A stretch of DNA of 49,699 nt from Streptomyces roseicoloratus (GCF_004117935.1 NZ_SDOY01000177.1:1-49699), one strand, 5' to 3'; shown: positions 7,737 to 16,723, counted from the first letter of the stretch. The notes: generated by a model from the letters alone, not told the origin. A program made the numbers and translations.

Positions 7737-9788
7737 GCTGATCGTCGAGGTGTTGTTCGTCGGGTTCGGGTCCGGGGTGTCGCTGGTTGCCGTCGCGGTG
7801 TCGGTGACCGGGGTGCCGGGGGTCGTGCGGATCTTCACCGCGAGGGTGACGGACGCGGAGCCGCCGCGACCCAGGGTGCCGAAGTGGCAGGTCATGGTGT
7901 CCGTCGCGCCCGTCGGGGGGGTGTCGCAGTGGCCGGACGTGGTCGCCGCGCTCACGTAGCGCACCGTCCCCGGCAGGTGGTCGGTGAGGACGACGTTCGC
8001 CGCCGCCGTCGGGCCGTGGTTGTGCACGCGGATCGTGTACGTGAGGGTGCCGCCGTTCGCCACCGGTTCCGGGCTCGCCGCGATCGAGGCCGTCAGGTCG
8101 GCCGACTGCACCGCCAGGGCCACCGTGTGCGTGTCGCCGCCCGCCAGGGACGTGACGCCCTCGAGCAGGCGGCCGCACGGTGCGCTCTGGCCCGCGGCGC
8201 ACACCCGCACCGGGAAGGTGCCGGTCGTACGGGTGCCGTCGCCGAGCTGTCCGGACCGGTTGAGGCCCCAGGCCCGTACCGTCCCGTCGTCCCGCAGCGC
8301 CAGGCTGTGCGCGCCGGTCGCGCCCGCCGCGACCTGCGTGACCCCGCTCAGCTTCGTGGCGCAGCCGTCGGGCGCGCACACCTGCACCGGGACCCTCCGG
8401 TCCAGGTCGGTGCCGTCGCCGATCGCGCCCTGACCGTTGTCGCCCCAGGACACCACGGTCCCGTCGGTCCGGGCGGCGAGGCTGTGGTGCGCGCCGGCGG
8501 CCACGCTCCGCACCCCGGTCAGGAACGACGTGCACGGCACGGCCTCCTCGACCGCGCACACCCGTACCGGCGTGCCGGTCCGCGCGCCCACGCCGTCGCC
8601 GAGCGCGTCGCCCTCGCCCCACGCCCGCACCGTGCCGTCCGCGCCCACCGCCAGGCTGTGCGCCGCGCCGCCCGCCACGGACACCGCCCCGGTCAGTCCG
8701 GAGACCAGGACGGGGACCGGGCGGTCCTGGGTCGTGCCGTCGCCGAGCTGGCCGGCCGCGTTCAGGCCCCAGGACGCGACCGAGCCGTCCGCGCGCACCG
8801 CGAGCGAGTGCCGGGCGCCCGCCGCCAGAGCGGTGACCCCGCTCAGATACGTGGCGCACGGCACCGCCTCGTGCACGGCGCAGACCCGTACGGGACTCGC
8901 CCGGTGGTCCACCGGGGTGCCGTCACCGAGCCGGCCCTGGCCGTTGTCGCCCCAGGACACCACGGTCCCGTCGGTCAGCAGCGCCATGCTGTGCGCGGCG
9001 CCCGCGGCGACGGCCACCACGCCCTTCAGGTACGACGCGCACGGCGCCGTCTCCCCGACGGCGCAGACCCGGACCGGCGTGGTGCGGTCGGTGGTCGTGC
9101 CGTCGCCGAGCTGGCCGCTGCCGTTGGCGCCCCAGGCCACCACACCGCCGTCGTCGAGAACGCCGACGCTGTGCCCGCCGGCCGCCGCGACCCGTACGAC
9201 GGCGCCGAGCGCCGTCGTACAGGTGGCGTTCCCGCAGACCCGTCCGGGAACGGCGCCCGAACCGGAGGTGTTGCCGTCGCCCAACTGGCCCCTGTCGTTG
9301 CTGCCCCAGGTGAGGGGAGTGCCGGGCGGTCCCGTACGGATGTCCCGCGCGTGGTCCTGTCCCTTGGCCTGTCCCGTCCCTTCGGGGTCCGCGGACGCAC
9401 GTCCCCTCCCCGCCGGGCCGGCTGACGCGGCGGCCGGAGCCAAGGCGGACGCGGCGAGGACGGCCGTCACGACGAGCAGGACGAGTGATCCGGCGACGGC
9501 CCCGGCTCCCCGCACGGCCCGTCGCCCGGCTCGGCCGACGCGTCGCACGGCTCGCCCGGCCCGTCGCCCGGCTCGGCCGGCCCGCCGCCCGGCTCCCACG
9601 GTTCCTCGCACGGCTCCCATGGTTCCTCGCACGGCTCGCACCGCTCGCACGTTTCCTCGCACGATGCGCGCTCCTCTCCCACAGCTCACGGCGTCCCGCC
9701 TTCCGTCCGACGCGGCGTGCACGGGCCTGCGCCACGACCGACGCGCCCACCATGCGGGTGCGCCCGGGTGCGTACGTGTGAACGACAC
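7722..9788 (-). CDS. Secreted RCC1-repeat protein with C-terminal DUF11 domain
   Basis: Up to 688 aa. The body holds seven RCC1-type propeller repeats recognised by WGSNDRGQLGDG, WGANGSGQLGDG, WGDNGQGRLGDG and similar, each followed by a VAAGAAHSLA-type strand. This predicts one seven-bladed beta-propeller. The final ~110 residues (LTASIAASPEPVANGGTLTY...) are a DUF11-like repeat found in actinobacterial surface proteins. A hydrophobic export segment (GSLVLLVVTAVLAASALAP) lies at about residue 102-120. The GTG at 9788 has a GAAGG box, but the first ~90 residues are Arg/Gly/Ala repeats. ATG 9620 or GTG 9515 would give a more normal signal peptide, so the true start is uncertain. Likely secreted or wall-associated; ligand unknown. 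Confidence 0.85.
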   Translation of the reverse strand: MSFTRTHPGAPAWWARRSWRRPVHAASDGRRDAVSCGRGARIVRGNVRAVRAVRGTMGAVRGTVGAGRRAGRAGRRAGRAVRRVGRAGRRAVRGAGAVAGSLVLLVVTAVLAASALAPAAASAGPAGRGRASADPEGTGQAKGQDHARDIRTGPPGTPLTWGSNDRGQLGDGNTSGSGAVPGRVCGNATCTTALGAVVRVAAAGGHSVGVLDDGGVVAWGANGSGQLGDGTTTDRTTPVRVCAVGETAPCASYLKGVVAVAAGAAHSMALLTDGTVVSWGDNGQGRLGDGTPVDHRASPVRVCAVHEAVPCATYLSGVTALAAGARHSLAVRADGSVASWGLNAAGQLGDGTTQDRPVPVLVSGLTGAVSVAGGAAHSLAVGADGTVRAWGEGDALGDGVGARTGTPVRVCAVEEAVPCTSFLTGVRSVAAGAHHSLAARTDGTVVSWGDNGQGAIGDGTDLDRRVPVQVCAPDGCATKLSGVTQVAAGATGAHSLALRDDGTVRAWGLNRSGQLGDGTRTTGTFPVRVCAAGQSAPCGRLLEGVTSLAGGDTHTVALAVQSADLTASIAASPEPVANGGTLTYTIRVHNHGPTAAANVVLTDHLPGTVRYVSAATTSGHCDTPPTGATDTMTCHFGTLGRGGSASVTLAVKIRTTPGTPVTDTATATSDTPDPNPTNNTSTISTPVS

Positions 9789-9836
9789 CTCGCCTTCACC
9801 CGATCAGTGCGGGCGGGGCCGGTGGGGTGCGTCCGG

Positions 9837-10154
9837 TCAGCCGAAGTTGTCGCTGGCCAGGCGGAGGGCGAGCTCCTGGAGGATCGGCTCGGTCGCCGGC
9901 TCCGCGCCCGAGGCGTCGTGGACGTCGGCCACCGCATCGAAGGCCAGGATGAAGCCGTTGACCAGGGCGCTCAGGGGTTCCGAGAGCTGCGCGAGCACCG
10001 AGAGGCCGGCCTCCTCCGCGGTCGCCCCGGCCGGCACCGCGAACTCCCCCGGGATCACCTCGCCCAGGAGGTCCGAGACGAGGCTCTCGTCGACTCCGCC
10101 GCGCAGCGCCGTCAGTGCGGCGATGGCCTTGAGTTTGATCTCGTTCTCGGTCAC
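9837..10154 (-). CDS. Conserved hypothetical protein
   Basis: 105 aa, acidic and predicted largely helical. It starts VTENEIKLKAIAALTALRGG and ends LALRLASDNFG. No motif is recognised. The GTG at 10154 has no visible ribosome-binding site (upstream reads CTCCTTCC), so the transcript may be leaderless. It is encoded divergently from the hydrolase remnant and the aldo/keto reductase. Confidence 0.65.
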   Translation of the reverse strand: MTENEIKLKAIAALTALRGGVDESLVSDLLGEVIPGEFAVPAGATAEEAGLSVLAQLSEPLSALVNGFILAFDAVADVHDASGAEPATEPILQELALRLASDNFG

Positions 10155-10257
10155 GGAAGGAGCGTAGGAGCAACGTACGGGCGCAGTGGCGCTATTCGCC
10201 CGACACGCGGCGAGACCCGCCACCATGGCCTCGTCACCGCCCACCGCGGCGGACGGT

Positions 10258-10419
10258 CCGGTGGCGCGCCGCCTCCCCGCCCTGCGCGGGGTCTGCGTAC
10301 CCGGCACCGGGCACGACCCGCACCCGGAACGGCCCGAGGTCCTCCACCGTCTCCTCGCCGGGTTCCTCGCCGAACTCCCCGCCGAACCCTCTTGCGTTGG
10401 AGTGGGCTCCAGCTCCTAA
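10258..10419 (+). pseudogene. Alpha/beta-hydrolase C-terminal fragment
   Basis: The plus strand encodes VARRLPALRGV followed by CVPGTGHDPHPERPEVLHRL. This matches the last strand, catalytic His loop (GTGH) and terminal helix of alpha/beta hydrolases. Nothing upstream encodes the rest of the fold. The open frame could begin at GTG 10186 (77 aa), but a complete enzyme is absent. Confidence 0.5.
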
Positions 10420-10429
10420 GGTGCGGCGC

Positions 10430-11491
10430 ATGCGCTATCGGGTACTCGGTGGGACCGGGATCGAAGTCAGTACGTACTGCCTGGGCACGATGATGTTCGG
10501 AGCGGTCGGCAACGCCGACCACCAGGACTCCGTACGGATCATCCACGCCGCCCTCGACCAGGGGATCAACTTCGTCGACACCGCCGACATGTACTCGGCG
10601 GGCGAGTCCGAGGAGATCGTCGGGAAGGCGCTGCGCGACCCGCACCGCCGCGACGAGACGGTGCTCGCCACCAAGGTGTACTTCCCGGTCGGCGGCGAAG
10701 GGCCCAACCGGGGCGGCGGCTCGCGCCGTTGGATCACCCGGGCCGTCGAGAACAGCCTGAAGCGGCTCGGCACCGAGTGGATAGACCTCTACCAGGTGCA
10801 CCGGCCCGACCACCGCACGGACGTCGAGGAGACGCTCGACGTCCTCACCGACCTGGTCGCGCAGGGCAAGATCCGGGCCTTCGGCTGCTCGACCTTCCCC
10901 GCCGAGCAGATCGTCGAGGCGCACGCCGTCGCCGAGCGGCGCGGCCTGCGCCGCTTCCGCAGCGAGCAGCCGCCGTACTCGCTGCTCGCGCGCGGCGTCG
11001 AGTCCTCGGTGCTGCCGGTCGCGCAGCGGTACGGGATGGGCGTGCTGACCTGGTCGCCGCTGGCGTCCGGCTTCCTCACCGGCAAGTACCGCAAGGGCCG
11101 GGACGTCGACATGACGAGCGGCCGGGCCGCGCTCCAGCCGCAGCGCTTCGACCCGTCCCTGCCGCTGACCCAGGCCAAGCTGGACGCGGTCGAGGAGTTC
11201 GCCGCGCTCGCCGAGGAGATCGGCTGCACGCTGCCCGAGCTGGCGATCGCCTTCGTCACCGCGCACCCGGCGGTCACGTCGGTCATCCTCGGGCCGCGCA
11301 CGATGGAGCAGCTGGAAGGGCTGCTGAAGGGCGCGTCGCTGGGCCTGACGGACGAGGTCCTCGACCGCATCGACGAGATCGTCCCGCCAGGCACGAACGT
11401 CTACCCGCCGGACGGCGCCTGGCGCCCCGCCGCCCTCACGGACCCGTCCCTGCGCCGGCGACCGACGGGGGAGCGGGCGGCAGCGGACTGA
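10430..11491 (+). CDS. Aldo/keto reductase
   Basis: 353-aa NADPH-dependent AKR of the voltage-gated potassium channel beta-like/YghZ-type group, predicted to reduce aldehydes or ketones in the cytoplasm. The catalytic tetrad is visible: D50 and Y55 in FVDTADMYS, K82 in TKVYF and H124 in YQVHRPDH. The cofactor-binding C-terminal part contains TSVILGPRTMEQLEG. ATG 10430 follows AAGG at eight bases. It appears monocistronic. Substrate cannot be inferred. Confidence 0.92.
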   Translation: MRYRVLGGTGIEVSTYCLGTMMFGAVGNADHQDSVRIIHAALDQGINFVDTADMYSAGESEEIVGKALRDPHRRDETVLATKVYFPVGGEGPNRGGGSRRWITRAVENSLKRLGTEWIDLYQVHRPDHRTDVEETLDVLTDLVAQGKIRAFGCSTFPAEQIVEAHAVAERRGLRRFRSEQPPYSLLARGVESSVLPVAQRYGMGVLTWSPLASGFLTGKYRKGRDVDMTSGRAALQPQRFDPSLPLTQAKLDAVEEFAALAEEIGCTLPELAIAFVTAHPAVTSVILGPRTMEQLEGLLKGASLGLTDEVLDRIDEIVPPGTNVYPPDGAWRPAALTDPSLRRRPTGERAAAD

Positions 11492-11834
11492 GGCGACCGG
11501 GCTCGTGCCGCCCCGGCCGGCACGCGGACGCCCGCACGGCCCGTCGACCCCGAGGAACGGGCAGGTGGTCACGGGCAGCCGGTACGCCGTGTACGGCCGT
11601 CTCGAACCCTCCTCGACGTCGTCCTGCGGGCGGCGGGCCCGCGCGCGGCCGGCCGAGCGGGACCGTTCGTATCTTCGGGTGCGTCCGAACCAGTGATGTC
11701 CGGCGAGGTGTCGAGAAACGCGGGCCTGCTCCGACGTCCCCTGTAGAAGGCCCCGCCCGGGGTCGAGGGCCCCGCCCGGGGGCCGCGGTCACGGAACGGG
11801 ACCGTAGTGGAAGAGGACTGAGCAGGAGGACGTC
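11492..11834. other. Intergenic region, no gene seen
   Basis: 343 bp between the aldo/keto reductase and the YCII gene. A short + frame (11505-11696) lacks coding character. A GC-rich direct repeat, GGCCCCGCCCGGGG (about 11751-11783), could form a terminator-like structure. The ECF sigma autoregulatory promoter, if any, should lie in the last 100 bp. Confidence 0.5.
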
Positions 11835-12281
11835 ATGAAGTACCTGGTGATGGTGCAGGGCGCGCAGGCCGACTACGAGGCCATGAACGGCAAGGCCTCG
11901 GAGCACAGCCCCGCCTGGAGCGAACAGGACCTCAGGGCGATGTTCGCGTACATGAACGACATCAACGACGACCTGGCGGAGACCGGGGAGTTCATCGACG
12001 GGCAGGGGCTGGTCGAACCGGCCAGGACCCGGTTCGTGACCGCGGACGCCGAGGGACGGCCGGTGGTCACCGACGGGCCGTACGGGGAGACGAAGGAGGT
12101 GCTCGCCGGGTACTGGGTGCTCGACTGCGCCAGCCTGGAGCGGGTCACGGAGATCGCGGCGCGGGTCGCACAGGCCCCGCAGCCGGCCGGGGCGCCGGCC
12201 TACCCGGTGGTGATCCGGCCGATCGACGAGTCCGGCGGCGCCGACCTGGGCGCGGGCGAGCTCGCGGGAGGCGGGGTGTGA
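11835..12281 (+). CDS. YCII/DGPF-domain protein
   Basis: 148 aa with the YCII-related fold. It contains MKYLVMVQG, a central GLVEPARTRFV and VTDGPYGETKEVLAGYWVLD, which carries the DGPF/DGPY signature. AGGAGG lies seven bases before ATG 11835. Its stop overlaps the GTG of the ECF sigma gene by four bases (GTGA), implying translational coupling. DGPF proteins are the recognised genomic partners of ECF42 sigma factors. Whether it is an enzyme or a regulator of the sigma factor is not known. Confidence 0.92.
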   Translation: MKYLVMVQGAQADYEAMNGKASEHSPAWSEQDLRAMFAYMNDINDDLAETGEFIDGQGLVEPARTRFVTADAEGRPVVTDGPYGETKEVLAGYWVLDCASLERVTEIAARVAQAPQPAGAPAYPVVIRPIDESGGADLGAGELAGGGV

Positions 12282-13759
12282 GCTCGGCCGACCCGGAGGG
12301 CGGGGAGAGCCGGAGGACGGACGCGGAGGGCGGGGAGAGCCGGAGGACGGACGCGGAGGGCGGGGAGAGCCGGAGGACGGACGCGGAGGGCGGGGAGAGC
12401 CGGACGGACGCGGAGGGCCCGGCGGGCGCGGCAGACGCCGTGGACACCGCGCACACCACACGCGCCGCGCACGCCCCGCACCCCGCCGTCCCGACCGTCC
12501 CGACCGTCCCGGCCGTCCCCGCCGTCCCGGCCGTCGCCGTGCCCGCCGCGGGCGCCGTCGAGGACCTGCTGCGCAGGCATGCGCCGCAGGTCCTCGGTGC
12601 GGTCGTGCGGCGGTACGGGCACTTCGACGACGCCGAGGAGGCGGTGCAGGAGGCGCTGTTGGCCGCCGCGGGCCAGTGGACGCGGGACGGCGTGCCGGCG
12701 AATCCGCGCGGCTGGCTGATCCGGGTGGCCTCGCGGCGGCTGACGGACGCGCTGCGGGCGGAGGAGGCACGGGCCCGCCGGGAGGAACGGGCGGTACGGC
12801 TCGCACCGCGCGAGGTACGGGCCGCGTCGGCCGAGGACGACACGCTGACGCTGCTCTTCCTGTGCTGCGACCCGGTGCTGCCGCCGGCGGGCAGGATCGC
12901 GCTGACGCTGCGCGCGGTGGGCGGTCTGACGACGGCGGAGATCGCCCGCGCGTTCCTGATGCCGGAGTCCACGGTGGCGCAGCGGATCAGCCGGGCGAAG
13001 GCGAAGCTACGGTCGACCGGCTCGGACCGGCCCTTCCACCCGCCCCGCCCGCAGGACCGGGACGCCCGGCTCGCCTCCGTCCTGCAGGTCCTCTACCTGG
13101 TCTTCGACGAGGGCTACACCGCCACCTCCGGGCCCGCCCTCCACCGCGCCGACCTGGCCCGGGAGGCGATCCGGCTGACCCGGGAGGTGCGCCGGCTGCT
13201 GCCGCGCGAGGGCGCGGTGACCGGCCTGCTCGCGCTCATGCTGCTGACGGAGGCGCGGAGTGCGGCCCGTACGGGACGGGACGGCGAGCTGGTCCCGCTC
13301 GACCGGCAGGACCGCACGCTCTGGGACCGGACGGCGATCGCCGAGGGCACCGCGCTGGTGGAGGAGGCCCTGACGGAGGGCCCGCCGGGCCCGTACCAGC
13401 TCCAGGCGGCGATCGCGGCCCTCCACGACGAGGCCGCGGGCCCGGACACCACGGACTGGCCGCAGATCCTCGCCCTCTACGAGGTCCTCCTGACGAAGAC
13501 GCGGGACCCGATGGCGGAACTGGGCCGCGTGGTGGCCCTCGCGATGGTCGAGGGCCCGGAGGCGGGCCTGGCCGCGCTGGCGGCCCTGGAGCCCCGTTTC
13601 CCCGACTCCCACCGCCTCCCCGCCGTACGCGCCCACTTCCTCGAACGCACCGGCGCCCGCAAGGCCGCCGCCGACGCCTACCGCACCGCCGCCCGCGCGA
13701 CCCACAGCCTCCCGGAACGCCGCTACCTCCAGACCCGCGCCGCCCGACTCGATCCATGA
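12278..13759 (+). CDS. ECF sigma factor, ECF42-type with C-terminal TPR/DUF6596 extension
   Basis: 493 aa. Sigma region 2 starts near residue 92 (VEDLLRRHAPQVLG, DDAEEAVQEALLAAA) and region 4 is the HTH GLTTAEIARAFLMPESTVAQ. A ~190-aa helical extension follows, containing DEGYTATSG and LTEARSAARTGRDGELVPL, typical of ECF42. No anti-sigma gene is adjacent; in this group the C-terminal extension is thought to control activity. Residues 1-90 are low-complexity: about four EGGESRRTDA repeats, then VPTVPAVP repeats. GTG 12539 would remove them and start just before region 2, so the translational start is uncertain. Coupled to the YCII gene. Confidence 0.88.
   Translation: MSSADPEGGESRRTDAEGGESRRTDAEGGESRRTDAEGGESRTDAEGPAGAADAVDTAHTTRAAHAPHPAVPTVPTVPAVPAVPAVAVPAAGAVEDLLRRHAPQVLGAVVRRYGHFDDAEEAVQEALLAAAGQWTRDGVPANPRGWLIRVASRRLTDALRAEEARARREERAVRLAPREVRAASAEDDTLTLLFLCCDPVLPPAGRIALTLRAVGGLTTAEIARAFLMPESTVAQRISRAKAKLRSTGSDRPFHPPRPQDRDARLASVLQVLYLVFDEGYTATSGPALHRADLAREAIRLTREVRRLLPREGAVTGLLALMLLTEARSAARTGRDGELVPLDRQDRTLWDRTAIAEGTALVEEALTEGPPGPYQLQAAIAALHDEAAGPDTTDWPQILALYEVLLTKTRDPMAELGRVVALAMVEGPEAGLAALAALEPRFPDSHRLPAVRAHFLERTGARKAAADAYRTAARATHSLPERRYLQTRAARLDP
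12296..12418. repeat. 30-bp tandem repeat within ECF sigma 5' end
   Basis: Three near-identical copies of GAGGGCGGGGAGAGCCGGAG+GACGGACGCG and a shortened fourth. All are in frame and encode EGGESRRTDA. The near identity of the copies suggests recent slippage. Confidence 0.93.
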
Positions 13760-13852
13760 CTCCCGGAATTCACCATTCCTCCGCAACTCGCGGTTGCGGA
13801 CGCTACGGTTCCCGTGAGGCGCCTGCCGCAACGGAACTGTCCGGGGGGACAC

Positions 13853-16093
13853 ATGCACGAGTTGACCAAGGGAGCCAACGTCGGCCTCGCCGAACTGAGC
13901 GAGGACGCGGGCTCGGTGGTCGTCGGTCTGAGCTGGAGCAGCGCCTCGGGAGCCGGAGACGCCGACGTGTCCGTCCTGCTCCTGGACGGCGACGGCAAGG
14001 TGCGCAGCGACTCCGACTTCTACTTCTACAACCACCCGGCCGCCGAGGACGGCAGCGTGCAGCTGCTCGGCAAGGCGCCCACCGGGAACGGCAGCGAGGA
14101 CCGCATCGGTCTCGACCTCACGGCCGTCCCCGAGGAGGTACGGACCGTCGTCATCGCCGCGAGCCAGTACGGTGGCGCGCGCTTCGGCGACCTGGACGAC
14201 CTGCGGATGACCGTCTCCGACCGCTCGGGCGAGGTGCTGCTCGGATTCTCGATCGGTGACGCCACGGTCGAGACGGCGTTCATCTTCGGCGAGCTGTACC
14301 GGCGCAACGAGGAGTGGAAGTTCCGTGCGGTCGGCCAGGGTTACGAGACGGGCCTCGCGGGCCTCGCCACCGACTTCGGCATCGACATCGACGAGGACGA
14401 GAGCGAAGGGGAAAGCGGAAGCGAGGGCGAAGGGGAGAGCGGAAGCGAGCACGACGGCAACGGCGGAAGCGGCGGAAGCGGCGGCGCCGGCAGCCACGAA
14501 CGGGGTACGGAACAGGACGAGGCCCTGACCGAGGCCGCCGCCCCGACGCCGGTGACCTCGGCATCGGCTTCGGCATCGACCTCGGCCTCGGCCTCGACCG
14601 CGGCTTCGGCATCGGCCTCACCAGCTGCTTCGCCCTCCGCCACCGCCTCCGCCGCCTCCCTCCCGGACACGTCCGGGCCTCCGACCGCGCCCGCCGCGGT
14701 CGGACCCGCCGTCGTCACGGCCGCCATTCCGGCCCAGGCCACCACGGACACCGCTCCGGCCCCCGCCGCGCGTCGGCGCCCCCGTACCGCGAAGAAGAAG
14801 GTCACGCTCCCCACCACACCCAGGAAGTCCCTCGCGGAGAACGACACGTGGAAGCCCGCCCGGCTCTTCCCCGCCCCCTCGTACAAGAGTGACCGGGAGC
14901 GCGAGGTGCGGGCGACGTCCGTGCTGCTGTCGGTGATGGCGGAGGTACCGGAGTTCGGGCGGCGGCTCACCGCCGCGTTCGGGGCACCGGCGGGGCGGAT
15001 GCAGACGTTCACGGAGGTCTCGCTCCCGCACGGGGACACCCCGAGGCGCCCGGACGGGGTGATCCGGGTGGAGCGGGCGGGCAAGCTGTGGACGGCGCTC
15101 GTCGAGACGAAGACGAACGGCAATCCGCTCAAGGCCGAGCAGGTCCAGGCCTACATGGACATCGCGGCCCGGCGCGGCTACGAGGCCGTGATCACGCTCT
15201 CCAACGACGTGGCCCTGGAGGGCACCCCGCTCGTCGACGTCAAGATCGACGGCAGGCGGAAGCACAAGGTGGCGCTCCGGCACCTGTCGTGGGCCGAGGT
15301 CGCCCACCAGGCGCAGATGCTGATCCGGCACGAGGGCGTCGGCAACGCGGCTCACGCCTGGCTGCTGCAGGAACTGCTCCACTACCTCCAGCACGAGAAC
15401 TCCGGCTGCCACGGCTTCCAGAACATGGGCCCCTCCTGGGTCCCCGTGCGCAACGGCATCGACGCCGAAACGCTCTGCCAGGGCGATCCGCGGGCCGTGG
15501 AGGTGGTGGAGAGCTGGGAGCGGCTGGTGCGCCAGGTGTGTCTGCGGCTGGGCGGCGAGCTCGGCCAGAAGGTGCTGCCCGTCCAGCGGGCCCGGCGCGG
15601 CACCGACCCGCAGTCGCGGCGCGTCGAGCTGGCGGACCGGCTGTGCGAGGACGGCCGGCTGACGGCGGAGGTGCGCATGGACGGCACGCAGAACATCCTC
15701 ACCGTCACCGCGGACCTGCGCACGGGCAAGATCCGCACGTCCGTGGAGGTCGCGGCGCCGGACGGCGCCTACCCGCTCTCCGTCGCCAGGCGACTCGTCC
15801 GGATCCTGGCCGAGGCTCCGGCGGATCTGCACGTGGAAACCCTGGTGGAGGGGCGCAACGGGCCGCGCGGCACCCTGGAGCGGCTGCGGCCGGAGCCTGG
15901 TGACCTGCTCCCGAAGGACGGGGCCGCGATCAGCGGGTTCCGGCTGTCCCTGTTCAAGGGCATGGGCGTGAGCCGGGGCAGCACGGAGTCCGGGTTCATC
16001 CGGAGCGTGGACGACGCCGTGGACCGCTTCCACGGCTCGGTGGTCGCCCACCTCGGCCCGTTCGAGCGCCGGGCCGCACCGGCCCACGTCTGA
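13853..16093 (+). CDS. TerD-domain stress protein with PD-(D/E)XK-like C-terminal domain
   Basis: 746 aa. Residues 1-180 are a TerD/CABP fold: HELTKGANVGL, the Ca-binding-type LDGDGKVRSDSDFYFYN, and LYRRNEEWKFRAVGQGYETGL. Residues about 182-330 are a disordered Glu/Ser/Gly then Ala/Ser/Pro linker. The C-terminal ~410 residues include RRPDGVIR (about 400) and LVETKTNGNPLKAEQV (about 415-430). The D...E-x-K spacing resembles a restriction-endonuclease-like core, and EAVITLSND follows. A RBS (GGGGGGAC) precedes ATG 13853. TerD proteins are linked to tellurite and stress response at the membrane; fusion to a nuclease-like domain suggests a DNA- or phage-related role, which is inference. Confidence 0.8.
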   Translation: MHELTKGANVGLAELSEDAGSVVVGLSWSSASGAGDADVSVLLLDGDGKVRSDSDFYFYNHPAAEDGSVQLLGKAPTGNGSEDRIGLDLTAVPEEVRTVVIAASQYGGARFGDLDDLRMTVSDRSGEVLLGFSIGDATVETAFIFGELYRRNEEWKFRAVGQGYETGLAGLATDFGIDIDEDESEGESGSEGEGESGSEHDGNGGSGGSGGAGSHERGTEQDEALTEAAAPTPVTSASASASTSASASTAASASASPAASPSATASAASLPDTSGPPTAPAAVGPAVVTAAIPAQATTDTAPAPAARRRPRTAKKKVTLPTTPRKSLAENDTWKPARLFPAPSYKSDREREVRATSVLLSVMAEVPEFGRRLTAAFGAPAGRMQTFTEVSLPHGDTPRRPDGVIRVERAGKLWTALVETKTNGNPLKAEQVQAYMDIAARRGYEAVITLSNDVALEGTPLVDVKIDGRRKHKVALRHLSWAEVAHQAQMLIRHEGVGNAAHAWLLQELLHYLQHENSGCHGFQNMGPSWVPVRNGIDAETLCQGDPRAVEVVESWERLVRQVCLRLGGELGQKVLPVQRARRGTDPQSRRVELADRLCEDGRLTAEVRMDGTQNILTVTADLRTGKIRTSVEVAAPDGAYPLSVARRLVRILAEAPADLHVETLVEGRNGPRGTLERLRPEPGDLLPKDGAAISGFRLSLFKGMGVSRGSTESGFIRSVDDAVDRFHGSVVAHLGPFERRAAPAHV

Positions 16094-16141
16094 CCCGCGT
16101 CTGACCCGCGTCTGACCCGAGTCTGCCCCGCGTCTGACCCG
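16090..16141. repeat. 11-bp tandem repeat TCTGACCCGCG
   Basis: Five imperfect copies (TCTGACCCGCG, with variants TCTGACCCGAG and TCTGCCCCGCG) begin at the stop codon of the TerD fusion gene. Confidence 0.85.
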
Positions 16142-16280
16142 CGGGCGGGCGGGCAGGGCCTGGATGGCGGCGTCGCGGGAGGCGGAGGTGGGCCGGGCGG
16201 TGTCATCCTGGGGCCGGGGCTTCGACGGGACCCCCATGTCGGGGAGCGACGACCCCCCGGGGTCGCTGTGAGGAGTGGTA

Positions 16281-16568
16281 GTGGAACTGGATCTCGCGGG
16301 CGCCGAGCTGAAGGCCGTGCTGAACCGGCTGCGCCGGGCGCAGGGGCAGATCGCCGGTGTCATCCGGATGATCGAGGAGGGCCGCGACTGCGAGGAGGTC
16401 GTGACCCAGCTCGCCGCCGCTTCCCGGGCCCTCGACCGGGCCGGGTTCGCGATCATCGCGACCGGTCTCCAGCAGTGCCTCACGGACGCCGAGAACGGCC
16501 GCGAGGGCGGCGAGGACTCCGAGCAGATGCGGGCCCGACTGGAGAAGCTCTTCCTGTCGCTGGCCTGA
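16281..16568 (+). CDS. CsoR/CstR-family transcriptional repressor
   Basis: 95 aa, all-helical DUF156 repressor: NRLRRAQGQIAGVIRMIEEG then CEEVVTQLAAASRAL. Both sensor cysteines are present, C37 and C66, with the family's 29-residue spacing. The histidine expected four residues before the second cysteine in Cu(I) CsoR is Gly62 (IIATGLQQC). A Cys pair without His is what persulfide-sensing CstR proteins have, so sulfur sensing is more plausible than copper. AGGAG at 16271 sits five bases before GTG 16281; an in-frame GTG at 16275 is too close to that box. No adjacent rhodanese or copper ATPase is seen, so the target is unknown. Confidence 0.9.
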   Translation: MELDLAGAELKAVLNRLRRAQGQIAGVIRMIEEGRDCEEVVTQLAAASRALDRAGFAIIATGLQQCLTDAENGREGGEDSEQMRARLEKLFLSLA

Positions 16569-16589
16569 TCCGCGAGACCGCGGGGCCCG

Positions 16590-16685
16590 GCACCCGCGCG
16601 ACCACACCGGCCCCCGGCACGGCACCCGTGCGACCACGCCGGCCCCCGGCACACGCGCGACCACGCCGGCCGGCCCTGACGCCCG
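16590..16685. repeat. ~32-bp degenerate tandem repeat
   Basis: Three imperfect copies of GGCACCCGNGCGACCAC+GCCGGCCCCC, between the repressor and the terminator. Confidence 0.7.
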
Positions 16686-16723
16686 CGGGACCCGGCGCCT
16701 GCGGGGCCCGGCACACGCGCGAT

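Noticed and set aside
11505..11696. 63-aa + strand frame between the aldo/keto reductase and YCII genes
   Set aside because: No RBS, no recognisable domain, and composition unlike the neighbouring genes.
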